From NCBI GenBank assembly GCA_020073615.1, contig JAIQEX010000024.1, forward strand, positions 1 to 60,411: DNA of 60,411 bases, in the 5' to 3' direction. This stretch comes from Terriglobia bacterium (lineage in GTDB: Bacteria; Acidobacteriota; Terriglobia; Bryobacterales; Bryobacteraceae). Positions 9,001 through 15,671 of the stretch are shown here, one piece after another; position 1 is the stretch's first letter; the number at the start of each line of letters is the position of its first letter. The translations under genes and the position numbers were made by a program. The notes under the pieces are model-generated. The model worked only from the letters and a program-made list of their open reading frames with translations, searched no databases and had not been told where the DNA came from.

Positions 9001-10134
9001 TTCAGCCTGGCCGATTTCCCCAACGGCATATCGAAGGCCAGCGGCGTGATTGCGTTCACCGGCGACCGCGCCACCATCCAAAGCTTCACCGGCGAGACCG
9101 GCGGCGGCCAGATAGATCTATCGGGTTTCGCCGGTTACGCGGAAGGCCAGGCCATTTTCCGAGTGCACGCCCGCGTCCGGGAGGTGCGCGTGCGCTATCC
9201 CGAGGGCGTCAGCACGGTGGCCAACGGCAGCCTGAATCTCACTGGCACCTCGGACCGCAGCATGATCTCGGGCACGCTCACCATCCTGCGCACGGGATTC
9301 AACCCGCAATCGGATTTCAGCTCGATCCTGGCGAAATCCGCGCAGCCCGTCCGCACCGCATCGGCGCGGACCGGTTTCATCGGCGGCCTGAACTTCGATG
9401 TCCAGGTGGACACCGCTCCCGACATCCAGTTTCAAAGCGCGCTCACGCAGGATCTGCAAGTGGAAGCGAACCTGAAATTGCGCGGCACCTTCAGCAATCC
9501 CGCGGTGTTGGGGCGCATCAACATCACCCAGGGCCAGATGGTGTTTTTCGGAACCAAGTACACCATCAACCAGGGTTCGGTGGCGTTCTATAACCCGGTG
9601 CGCGTGGATCCCATTCTGGACGTGGACCTGGAGACCAAGGCGCGCGGCATCGATATCACGCTCAACGTCTCGGGGCCGCTGACCAAGCTGAACCTGACGC
9701 CGCGCTCCGACCCCCCGCTGCAATTCCAGGAGATCGTGGCGCTGCTGGCCACGGGGCGGACCCCGACCTCCGACCCCACGCTGCTGACGCAGCAGAGCAC
9801 GGCGCCGCAATCGTGGCAGCAGATGGGCGCTTCGGCGCTCCTGGGGCAGGCCATCGCCAGCCCGGTGGCCGGCCGCCTGCAGCGTTTCTTCGGCGTGAGC
9901 CAGTTGCGCATCGATCCCACCCTGCCCGGAGTGGAAAACAACCCGCAGGCGCGTCTCACACTGGAGCAGCAGGTGACCCCGGACATCACGTTCACCTACA
10001 TCACCAACGTGACCACTAGCAACCCGCAGGTGGTACGCATGGAGTGGGCGTTCGCCAAGCAATGGTCGGTGGTGGCCCTGCGGGAAGAGAACGGCCTGTT
10101 CGGGATCGACTTTTTCTTCAAGAAGCGATTTTAG
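6037..10134 (+). CDS. tamB: TamB-like inner-membrane-anchored transport/assembly protein (DUF490)
   Basis: The 1,365-residue protein has an N-terminal membrane anchor (IAAILAGGILAAAVAAVLVL) followed by a long chain of AsmA/TamB-type beta repeats. The C-terminal region (residues ~1090-1365) has the DUF490 pattern, including GTKYTINQGSVAFYNPVRVD, FQEIVALLATGR and a final phenylalanine (FFFKKRF). TamB spans the periplasm and cooperates with an Omp85 partner in moving barrel proteins or lipids to the outer membrane. The start is GTG 6037, overlapping the chaperone stop. The three-gene order Omp85, SurA-N-like, TamB indicates one functional unit. Confidence 0.9.
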   Translation: MTRRRLAWIAAILAGGILAAAVAAVLVLRSAWFYGKVRERLVSVVETATGGRVEIGSFQFDWRKLRAEVKGFTLHGTEPSDRPPLLHAASAAAGLKIVSLFKRDVDIHDLEVIDPRIYLIVYPDGGTNVPKPRIRKHSDTTTVEDILDMKIGRFHLQNGIFEVEARIATPFDARGQNLNARLQYDRAGPRYRGNISIQPLVVAWPDLAVTPFGVALAVTAERNRIELNALKLTTGDSVIEASGALEDLRTPHGSFPYHVRVAVRDLDRVLETKLLERGTIQVGGTATWTDGAGLSATGNLHAYNIDFNGAYVALRDFRAEGAVAAGANGIEVTGMRLAGNYRAPASPVPLEGSIRAVSLRGQDLELRGIELGGLGGSFGGDARLADFRRFRVMGDIGGVAARRVVALYSKEALPWDGIATGQVTIEGVLQQKNQLRATANLVVTPAPQSAPVFARITAAYDARSDTLDLGRSTITLPSSHADFSGAINRQIRVHLETRDVNDFLPVLGESAASLPVKLEHGAAVFDGTVTGKVDDPQIAGRLSVTRFSYSGKSFDSLAADVALSSASAALQNASLARGQWRAQFQGSLGLDQWKADGHSSVAGSGTVRNAPVADLLALVDAKIALTGALSGSAQVAGTIGNPTVGADLDVSDGAFREEPFDRFTGHVNVNERTLAVASGQLLAGGKQVSLSATFDHEPKVFDAGRLRFQVNSNAMPLDQVRTLVKERPGVKGTVQVAIRGEVDLASGKGADGLRVLDLHADILGHSLQLTGQPLGDAHLTADSQGQLLRAHLETNVAGSAVRGDGEWRLDGDHQGSANITFSKLDFAQLLAWISPAAPAASPPVSGFAEGAVHITGPALKPKMMKAELRIPQFELSSAPDSAGNRLGGAETLTLRNSGPIVATLANDVVTVESARLVGRSTDMAITGKMSLQDKSPLDVRVKGKVDLAILHDFNRDFVSSGELTGSFAVRGALDAPQVDGRVEFQDAAFSLADFPNGISKASGVIAFTGDRATIQSFTGETGGGQIDLSGFAGYAEGQAIFRVHARVREVRVRYPEGVSTVANGSLNLTGTSDRSMISGTLTILRTGFNPQSDFSSILAKSAQPVRTASARTGFIGGLNFDVQVDTAPDIQFQSALTQDLQVEANLKLRGTFSNPAVLGRINITQGQMVFFGTKYTINQGSVAFYNPVRVDPILDVDLETKARGIDITLNVSGPLTKLNLTPRSDPPLQFQEIVALLATGRTPTSDPTLLTQQSTAPQSWQQMGASALLGQAIASPVAGRLQRFFGVSQLRIDPTLPGVENNPQARLTLEQQVTPDITFTYITNVTTSNPQVVRMEWAFAKQWSVVALREENGLFGIDFFFKKRF

Positions 10135-10138
10135 CCTC

Positions 10139-11641
10139 ATGAAGCACCGGCTCTCCGCAGGCTGCCGCCGGCTGTTCTTATTCGGGCTGCTCTCGCTCGC
10201 CGTTTGCGCCCTCGTCAACCCGGGAAATTTTGGAATCCTCGACACTACCCGGAGGTTGCAGGTGGCACGGTGGATCCGCCTCGGCGAACCACCGGTGCGC
10301 CCCGCAGATGCGGGTTTTGGAATCACCGGAAAAAATGGGGAGCGCCACGCCTGGTATGGGATCGGCCAAAGCCTGGTGCTGGTTCCTTTCGATGCCGTGG
10401 TCAGTGCGACGGTGGTCCCACGTCTTGGCCGTTACCGGCTGGATTCCGTGAAACAACAGCAGATCGTCGAGCTACTCATCGCCTTCCTGATGCAGTCGTT
10501 CATCACGGCCTGCACGCTGGCCCTGGCGTATGAGGTTCTGGTGTCTTTCCAGTTTCCGAACGGCGTCAGCATGGCCGGCGCGCTGGCGCTGTTGTTCGGA
10601 ACTCAAAACCTGCAATATGTGCAGCGAGCCGCGGAGAACAACCTTCTGCTGCTGCTCGCCCTGGGTGCGCTCTACGCCGTCCGGCGCTGGCAGAACGGGA
10701 GGGGAGCGCGGTGGGCGGCCATCGCCGGTGGCGCGTGCGGGTTCGCCATTCTCGTCCGCCTGCCCTCGCTGCTGGAAACTGCCGTGCTCCTCCTGTTCGC
10801 CCTTTCACTCGCCGGCAACCGGAAGCAGTTGCTCGCCGCGTATCTGCCGCCGGTCGCCGCCGCGCTGGTCTTCGACCGCTGGTATCATTGGCACCGTTTC
10901 GGCGAACTGTTCAGTACCTATATGGGTATTTTTGGCAGGCAGTTCAGGCCCGCCGGCGCCCCCACTACGTTTCCGTTCTCCTACCCGTTCTGGAAGGGCT
11001 TTTGGGGCACTCTGTTCTCTCCCGATAAATCGGTTTTTCTGTTCGACCCGCTGCTGGTGGTCCTGCTCCTGGTTGCCGCGTGGAAGTGGCGCTCGATTCG
11101 CTCCGAGGTGCGCCGGGCGATTCTCTGGCTGACGGTGTTGCTGCTGGGCTACACCGCCTTTTATGCCAGTTATGCCGATTTTGGTGGAGACGTGGCCTGG
11201 GGCCACCGCTTTGTGACCCTGCCGGTACAATTGCTTTGTCTGTTTGCCGTCCCGCTGCTGCTCACTTTCTCCGGAGCGCTCCCGCGTCTGCTGCGGCGCA
11301 CCGCTTGGGCAGCCGTGTGTGCGGCGCTGGTCCTGCAGGCGGCATCGACCACGCTGGCGCCGAACCTGGAGGTTATCCAGCGGGACCGAGGCTTCGGCCA
11401 TGGCGTGATTGTCAACCGCGCCGTCAACCTGGTCGAGATCGCGCGGAACCGCGAGAACGGCAGCCGGTTCGCCGGAGTTCCAGCCGAATGGCGGAGTCTT
11501 TACTACTTCCCGTTTCAGTTGCGGTTTCGATTCGGGCAGCTCGCGGCCTGGGCCATCGGACTGTGGATGGCGCTGCTGGCGGCGTTGCCTTTATTGGTCT
11601 TTGCGACGTTGCGGAGCGCCAGGCCGGCGGCCGGCCGCTGA
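10139..11641 (+). CDS. Polytopic inner-membrane protein, GT-C glycosyltransferase-like
   Basis: The 500-residue protein has about nine to eleven hydrophobic segments (for example 11-30, 110-130, 150-178, 205-235, 300-320, 335-360, 480-495). A periplasmic-type loop between the first and second segments carries charged residues (DTTRRLQVARWI). This layout resembles GT-C (PMT/ArnT-like) glycosyltransferases using lipid-linked sugars, but I see no decisive DD/DE motif, so function is uncertain. It starts four bases after tamB stops, so it is probably co-transcribed. Its downstream neighbour is a polysaccharide deacetylase, which fits envelope glycan work. Confidence 0.55.
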   Translation: MKHRLSAGCRRLFLFGLLSLAVCALVNPGNFGILDTTRRLQVARWIRLGEPPVRPADAGFGITGKNGERHAWYGIGQSLVLVPFDAVVSATVVPRLGRYRLDSVKQQQIVELLIAFLMQSFITACTLALAYEVLVSFQFPNGVSMAGALALLFGTQNLQYVQRAAENNLLLLLALGALYAVRRWQNGRGARWAAIAGGACGFAILVRLPSLLETAVLLLFALSLAGNRKQLLAAYLPPVAAALVFDRWYHWHRFGELFSTYMGIFGRQFRPAGAPTTFPFSYPFWKGFWGTLFSPDKSVFLFDPLLVVLLLVAAWKWRSIRSEVRRAILWLTVLLLGYTAFYASYADFGGDVAWGHRFVTLPVQLLCLFAVPLLLTFSGALPRLLRRTAWAAVCAALVLQAASTTLAPNLEVIQRDRGFGHGVIVNRAVNLVEIARNRENGSRFAGVPAEWRSLYYFPFQLRFRFGQLAAWAIGLWMALLAALPLLVFATLRSARPAAGR

Positions 11642-11661
11642 CCGCTTAGAATGGAAGCGTC

Positions 11662-12369
11662 ATGGACCAGTTGCCCATCGCCGGAGCAGCGCTTGGCGCA
11701 GGCGCAGCGTGGATGGCCTGGGCGGTGCGCGGGCGCTCGTCGGCCGTCTTCGGACCGTCGGTGTGGCGCGGCCGCCGCGACCGCCGCGCGGTGGCCCTTA
11801 CCTTCGACGACGGTCCCAGCGAGGGCACGCCCGAGATCCTGGAAATCCTGGCGCGCTACCGCGTTCCGGCCACGTTTTTTCAGTGCGGCGCCAACGTGGA
11901 GCGGCTGCCCGCGGTGGCGCGCGCCGTCTCTCAGGCCGGCCACGCCATCGGCAACCACAGCCACACGCATCCGCTGTTCTGCTTCCGGTCGCGGCGCTTT
12001 ATCGAAGACGACCTCCGGCGCGCCCAGGAGGCCATCGAAACCCACACCGGCGTGCGGCCGGCCTGGTTCCGCGCTCCTTTTGGCGCGCGCTGGTTCGGCA
12101 TGGGGCCGGCGCAGCGGCGCCTGAATCTCACCGGCGTCATGTGGACCGTAATCGGATATGATTGGAGTCTGCAGGCGGACGATGTCGTCGCACGCGTGGC
12201 CGGGCGCGTATCGAATGGCGCTATTCTGTGTCTTCACGATGGGCGCGAGCTTCGCGCCCGGCCGGATATCGGTGCGACCGTGCAGGCCGTCCGGCGCCTG
12301 GTCCCCCTGCTGCTGGAACGGGGCTATGAGTTCCGAACGCTGAGCCGATTACTATGTCCGACGAATTGA
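11662..12369 (+). CDS. Polysaccharide deacetylase (NodB homology domain)
   Basis: The 235-residue protein has a short N-terminal hydrophobic anchor (IAGAALGAGAAWMAWAV) and a complete CE4/NodB domain. TFDDGP carries D49 and D50; D49 is the expected catalytic base and D50 the metal ligand. HSHTH (H99/H103) completes the zinc triad, and FRAPFG (R137) and a late LCLHDG motif follow. It would remove N-acetyl groups from an envelope or lipid-linked amino sugar. The end of the gene overlaps the acyl carrier protein gene by 16 bp, implying co-translation. The membrane-anchored deacetylase plus ACP plus ketosynthase order suggests a lipidated sugar product. Confidence 0.88.
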   Translation: MDQLPIAGAALGAGAAWMAWAVRGRSSAVFGPSVWRGRRDRRAVALTFDDGPSEGTPEILEILARYRVPATFFQCGANVERLPAVARAVSQAGHAIGNHSHTHPLFCFRSRRFIEDDLRRAQEAIETHTGVRPAWFRAPFGARWFGMGPAQRRLNLTGVMWTVIGYDWSLQADDVVARVAGRVSNGAILCLHDGRELRARPDIGATVQAVRRLVPLLLERGYEFRTLSRLLCPTN

Positions 12370-12620
12370 TTCAAAGGGTTCTGAAGGTGGTGGCCACGTC
12401 CAAGCGGATTCCGCTCGAGACGGTTACCATCGACAAGGAGTTTCAGCAGTTGGGGATCGACTCCATGGATGCCGTGGAGATTCTCTTCGCTCTCGAGAAC
12501 GAATTCGATATCAGCATTCCCGACGACGACGTGCGCAGCGTGCGCAACGTGCGGCAGATGTGCGCGGGCGTGGAGAAACTGGTGGCCGCCAAGAGCGCCG
12601 GCACCGCGGCCAGCCAATAG
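12354..12620 (+). CDS. Acyl carrier protein (dedicated, NodF/AcpP-like)
   Basis: The 88-residue protein has the phosphopantetheine attachment site GIDSMD with S37. The flanking helices match the ACP fold (VVATSKRIPLETV, FALENEFDISIPDDD). It overlaps the deacetylase by 16 bp and is followed three bases later by a ketosynthase, so it is probably a pathway-specific carrier rather than the housekeeping AcpP, which usually sits with fabD/fabG/fabF. The C-terminal tail (KSAGTAASQ) is flexible. Confidence 0.88.
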   Translation: MSDELIQRVLKVVATSKRIPLETVTIDKEFQQLGIDSMDAVEILFALENEFDISIPDDDVRSVRNVRQMCAGVEKLVAAKSAGTAASQ

Positions 12621-12623
12621 CCC

Positions 12624-13835
12624 ATGCGGCGCGTGGCCATAACCGGCGCCGGCGCGATATGCGCGCTCGGCCGGAATATCGACGAATTCGCGGCATCGCT
12701 GCGCGAGGGGCGGAGCGGCATCGGCCCTATCGAATCGACCGACATGTCCCAGATCCGCTTCCAGAACGGCGCCGAAGTGCGGGGCTACAGACATCAGCCA
12801 TATTTCGACGACCGCCGCGCGGATTTCATGGACCGCTTCGCCCAGTTCGCGGTGATCGCCGCGCGCGAAGCCGTCGCGCAGGCCGGCGTGGCCTGGACGC
12901 CGGAGCTGTGCGAGACGGCTGCCATCGTCACCGGGTCGTGCGTGGGCGGACAGAGCACGGAAGACATCGGCTTTCACGAGGTTTACAAGCTGGGCCACAA
13001 CCGCGTGCACCCGCTGACCATACCCAAGACGATGGCCAACGCCGGCGCCAGCCACATCTCCATGGAGTTCGGCATCACCGGCCCCAGTTTCACCATCTCC
13101 ACGGCCTGCTCCTCGGCCGGGCACGCCATCGGACAGGCCTACTGGATGGTGCGCTCGGGCATGACCGATCTGGCCATCACCGGCGGCAGCGAAGCTCCCT
13201 TCAGCTTCGGCATCCTCAAGGCCTGGGAGGCCATGCGCGTGGTTTCCCCGGAGACCTGCCGGCCGTTTTCCAAAGACCGCAAGGGAATGATTCTGGGCGA
13301 GGGCGGCGGTATGCTGGTGCTGGAGCCGCTCGAAGCGGCCCGCGCCCGCGGCGCGCGCATTCACGCCGAGATCGTCGGCTTCGGCATGTCCGCCGACGCC
13401 TGCCACATCACCCAGCCGTCGGCCGAAGGCGCCGCGCGAAGCATGCGGGCGGCGCTGCGCGATGCCGCGCTCGCGCCCGAGCAGATTGGCTACATCAACG
13501 CCCACGGCACCGCCACCCCGGCCAACGATCCCACCGAGACCGCGGCCATCCGTTCTGTTTTCGGCGCGCACGCCGACCGGCTGGCGGTCAGCTCCACGAA
13601 ATCGATGCACGGCCACGCGCTCGGCGCCGCCGCCGCCCTGGAGTGCCTGGCCACCATGCTGGCGTTGCGCGACGGCGTGCTGCCGCCCACGGCCAACTTC
13701 ACCGAGCCCGATCCCGACTGCGACCTGGACGTGATCCCCAACCACGCGCGGTGCGCGCAGGTGGAGTACGCGCTCTCGAATTCCTTCGCCTTCGGCGGAT
13801 TGAACGCCGTGCTGGCGCTGCGGAAAGCGATTTGA
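12624..13835 (+). CDS. Beta-ketoacyl-ACP synthase (FabF/NodE-like KAS)
   Basis: The 403-residue enzyme condenses malonyl-ACP with acyl substrates. The catalytic triad is visible: C162 in TACSS, H294 in NAHGTAT, and H331 in STKSMHGH, with K326. The motif reads MHGH rather than the usual MTGH. Length and motif spacing fit KAS II/NodE. It lies three bases after the ACP gene in a deacetylase-ACP-KAS cluster without ketoreductase or dehydratase, so reductive steps would have to come from the primary fatty-acid machinery. Substrate unknown. Confidence 0.88.
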   Translation: MRRVAITGAGAICALGRNIDEFAASLREGRSGIGPIESTDMSQIRFQNGAEVRGYRHQPYFDDRRADFMDRFAQFAVIAAREAVAQAGVAWTPELCETAAIVTGSCVGGQSTEDIGFHEVYKLGHNRVHPLTIPKTMANAGASHISMEFGITGPSFTISTACSSAGHAIGQAYWMVRSGMTDLAITGGSEAPFSFGILKAWEAMRVVSPETCRPFSKDRKGMILGEGGGMLVLEPLEAARARGARIHAEIVGFGMSADACHITQPSAEGAARSMRAALRDAALAPEQIGYINAHGTATPANDPTETAAIRSVFGAHADRLAVSSTKSMHGHALGAAAALECLATMLALRDGVLPPTANFTEPDPDCDLDVIPNHARCAQVEYALSNSFAFGGLNAVLALRKAI

Positions 13836-13893
13836 ATCCGGCCCCGCCGGGCGGTACTACCTACATTTCCTGTGTTGAGGAACGAATTGCTGT

Positions 13894-13922
13894 TTGACAG
13901 TCCTACGCCAGAGGCGTAGGAT
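13894..13922 (+). promoter_or_regulatory. HigBA promoter with embedded palindromic operator
   Basis: A consensus -35 TTGACA (13894-13899) and a -10 TAGGAT (13917-13922) are exactly 17 bp apart. Between them lies a perfect 8-3-8 palindrome CCTACGCC-AGA-GGCGTAGG (13902-13920). The -10 overlaps the first in-frame ATG (13921), so transcripts should start near 13929-13930, where an in-frame GTG occurs. The palindrome is the likely HigA binding site. Confidence 0.7.
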
Positions 13923-14244
13923 GGAGACGGTGTTCGTGTTCATCGAGTCGGCGGCCTTCGATCGCCTGCGAGCCCGCTACCTCGATGACGATGAATACGG
14001 TGAGCTGCAGCAGTTCATGATGCAGAACCCGGAAGCGGGAGCCATGGTTCGCGGTTCGGGCGGTGTTAGGAAGCTCCGCTGGCGGCGAGAAGGCGCGGGG
14101 AAGTGTGGCGGGCTGCGGGTGATCTATTTCGTGCGCTATCGGCCGAACGAGTTCTGGATGCTGACATTGTATGCCAAGACGAAGCAAGAGAACGCGCCTG
14201 CCCATATTCTGAAACAACTCAAGGAGGTGTTCGAACGTGACTAA
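13921..14244 (+). CDS. higB: RelE/HigB-type mRNA interferase toxin
   Basis: The protein is 107 residues from ATG 13921, or 104 from GTG 13930. It begins with VFIES and carries LDDDEYGELQQFMMQNPEAG, KLRWRREGAGKCGGLRVIYF and LTLYAKTKQE, the pattern of the HigB/RelE-like 'toxin first' family that cleaves ribosome-bound mRNA. The ATG at 13921 lies inside the predicted -10 box, so the GTG at 13930 may be the true, leaderless start. The stop overlaps the antitoxin GTG. A second, diverged copy of this type of pair is at 47352-47997. Confidence 0.87.
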   Translation: METVFVFIESAAFDRLRARYLDDDEYGELQQFMMQNPEAGAMVRGSGGVRKLRWRREGAGKCGGLRVIYFVRYRPNEFWMLTLYAKTKQENAPAHILKQLKEVFERD

Positions 14245-14551
14245 GAAGCTCACCGGCCGTGCGCTCACCCGATTCGGGGGGGACCGCGACATCTGGCAGG
14301 AGGTCCTGGACGGCGCGCGTGAAATCAAGGCTGGCCGTGGCAAGCGGACATCGGTTGAACCCCGGTCGCCTATCGTGCGGGCTCGCTTGAAATCCGGCCT
14401 GACGCAGGCGCAGTTCTCCGCTTTGCTCGGAGTCTCGAAGCGCACCCTGGAGCAATGGGAGCAAGGACGGCGCGCACCGAGCGGAGCCGCAAAAACCTTG
14501 CTGAGGGTCGCGGAGCTGCATCCCGAAGTGCTACGGGAGATTGCGGCTTGA
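14237..14551 (+). CDS. higA: HigA/XRE-family antitoxin and repressor
   Basis: The 104-residue protein starts at GTG 14237, eight bases inside the toxin gene. Its C-terminal half is a Cro/C1 helix-turn-helix (LKSGLTQAQFSALLGVSKRT followed by LEQWEQGRRAPSG). The N-terminal segment should wrap the toxin. As in other HigBA pairs, the antitoxin is second and expected to repress the promoter through the palindrome at 13902-13920. Convergent with the catalase-related gene. Confidence 0.88.
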   Translation: MTKKLTGRALTRFGGDRDIWQEVLDGAREIKAGRGKRTSVEPRSPIVRARLKSGLTQAQFSALLGVSKRTLEQWEQGRRAPSGAAKTLLRVAELHPEVLREIAA

Positions 14552-14573
14552 AGCGCCGCCGTCCCGTGTGCGC

Positions 14574-15521
14574 TTACTTCTGGTTGCGGCGGCGATAGGA
14601 AATGGCGTAGACCTCCGAGCGCACCGGGAGCAACGGGTCGCCGGAGGCTTCGATGCCGTCCGCCAGGTGTGTCGGATCGAAGATCAGTTTGCGTTGCGCG
14701 GCGTCGCTGTCGGCCACAGGCTTGGTGATCGAAAGCGTGCCCAGTTCCATCGTGGGCCGGTCGTCGGGCCAGGTACGGGAGGCGTCGGCGACGGGGTCGC
14801 CTTCGGCGGCGAGTTGCACCACCAGGCGAAGTTGAACCGGGCCGCCGGTCACCCGCCGGGCCAACTCGTCGAAGAGAAAGTTCGGGGCCAGGGACGCGGC
14901 GGTCCCGGCGTCGAGGTGCTGTTCACCGGCGATGGGGTGGATCTGGTAGCGGCCATAGCGGCTCTTGCCCTCCCGATTGGTGAAGCGGAAGGCGTTGACG
15001 GCATAATAAGACTCGCTGGCGAAACTGGTGGGAACCGGTTTCGGGGCGACGAATCGTGCGGCCGCCGGATGACTGGCAAGAAAAGTTGCGATGGGCGGCG
15101 GCGCAGGCGCATCCGGACCACTCGCTGCCAGCGCGCGCAGGAACTCCAAGAATTCCTGCGCCGTGGCCACGGGAAATCCGTTGAAGGAGTGGGCCACTAT
15201 ATCGGCCTCGGCGCCCTTCGCCAGGTGGAAACGGATGGCCAACCCGTGCGGGCTGGCATTGGGGTCGGCGTCGGGGATCTGCGGAATGCCGGTGGCGTCG
15301 GAGAAGCGCACCGTGACCGGGGTCGGGCTCCCTTGCAAGTGAGGAGCGCGGCTCAGGGTGGCGGCGGTCCGGGCGGGGGTGAACATCCCTTGATAGAGCA
15401 CGCCCTTCGCGTGGGCAGGGCGAAACCCCGGATGCTTGCCAAAGATGAGCTCGAGCGTATCGACGATCTGCTCGTTGAGGGCCGGGTCTGGTCTGGCGGC
15501 GGCGCCGCCGGGTGTTGGCAT
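14574..15521 (-). CDS. Catalase-related heme peroxidase (SrpA-like, small form)
   Basis: The 315-residue protein starts at ATG 15521, preceded by a strong AGGAGG with five bases of spacing; a longer upstream frame lacks this signal. Catalase-fold motifs are present in short form: RPAHAKGVLYQG around the distal histidine, TVRFSDATGIPQIPDADPNA, GLAIRFHL, and the FNGFPV segment. Members of this small subfamily have weak catalase and organic peroxidase activity. No signal peptide is seen, so it should be cytoplasmic. It is transcribed away from the divergent S9 peptidase. Confidence 0.82.
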   Translation of the reverse strand: MPTPGGAAARPDPALNEQIVDTLELIFGKHPGFRPAHAKGVLYQGMFTPARTAATLSRAPHLQGSPTPVTVRFSDATGIPQIPDADPNASPHGLAIRFHLAKGAEADIVAHSFNGFPVATAQEFLEFLRALAASGPDAPAPPPIATFLASHPAAARFVAPKPVPTSFASESYYAVNAFRFTNREGKSRYGRYQIHPIAGEQHLDAGTAASLAPNFLFDELARRVTGGPVQLRLVVQLAAEGDPVADASRTWPDDRPTMELGTLSITKPVADSDAAQRKLIFDPTHLADGIEASGDPLLPVRSEVYAISYRRRNQK

Positions 15522-15671
15522 ATGAACCTCCTGAAGAGTGGATGCCGCGCGGGGGGATAAGGACCGGCGCATGACCCATGGCGCTGTGCGGCTTCGCACG
15601 GTCCCGCGGCTCCAACCCGCCGTGCGCGCCGTGATACCATCGAACGGACCACCCAAATTAAAGGAACCTCT

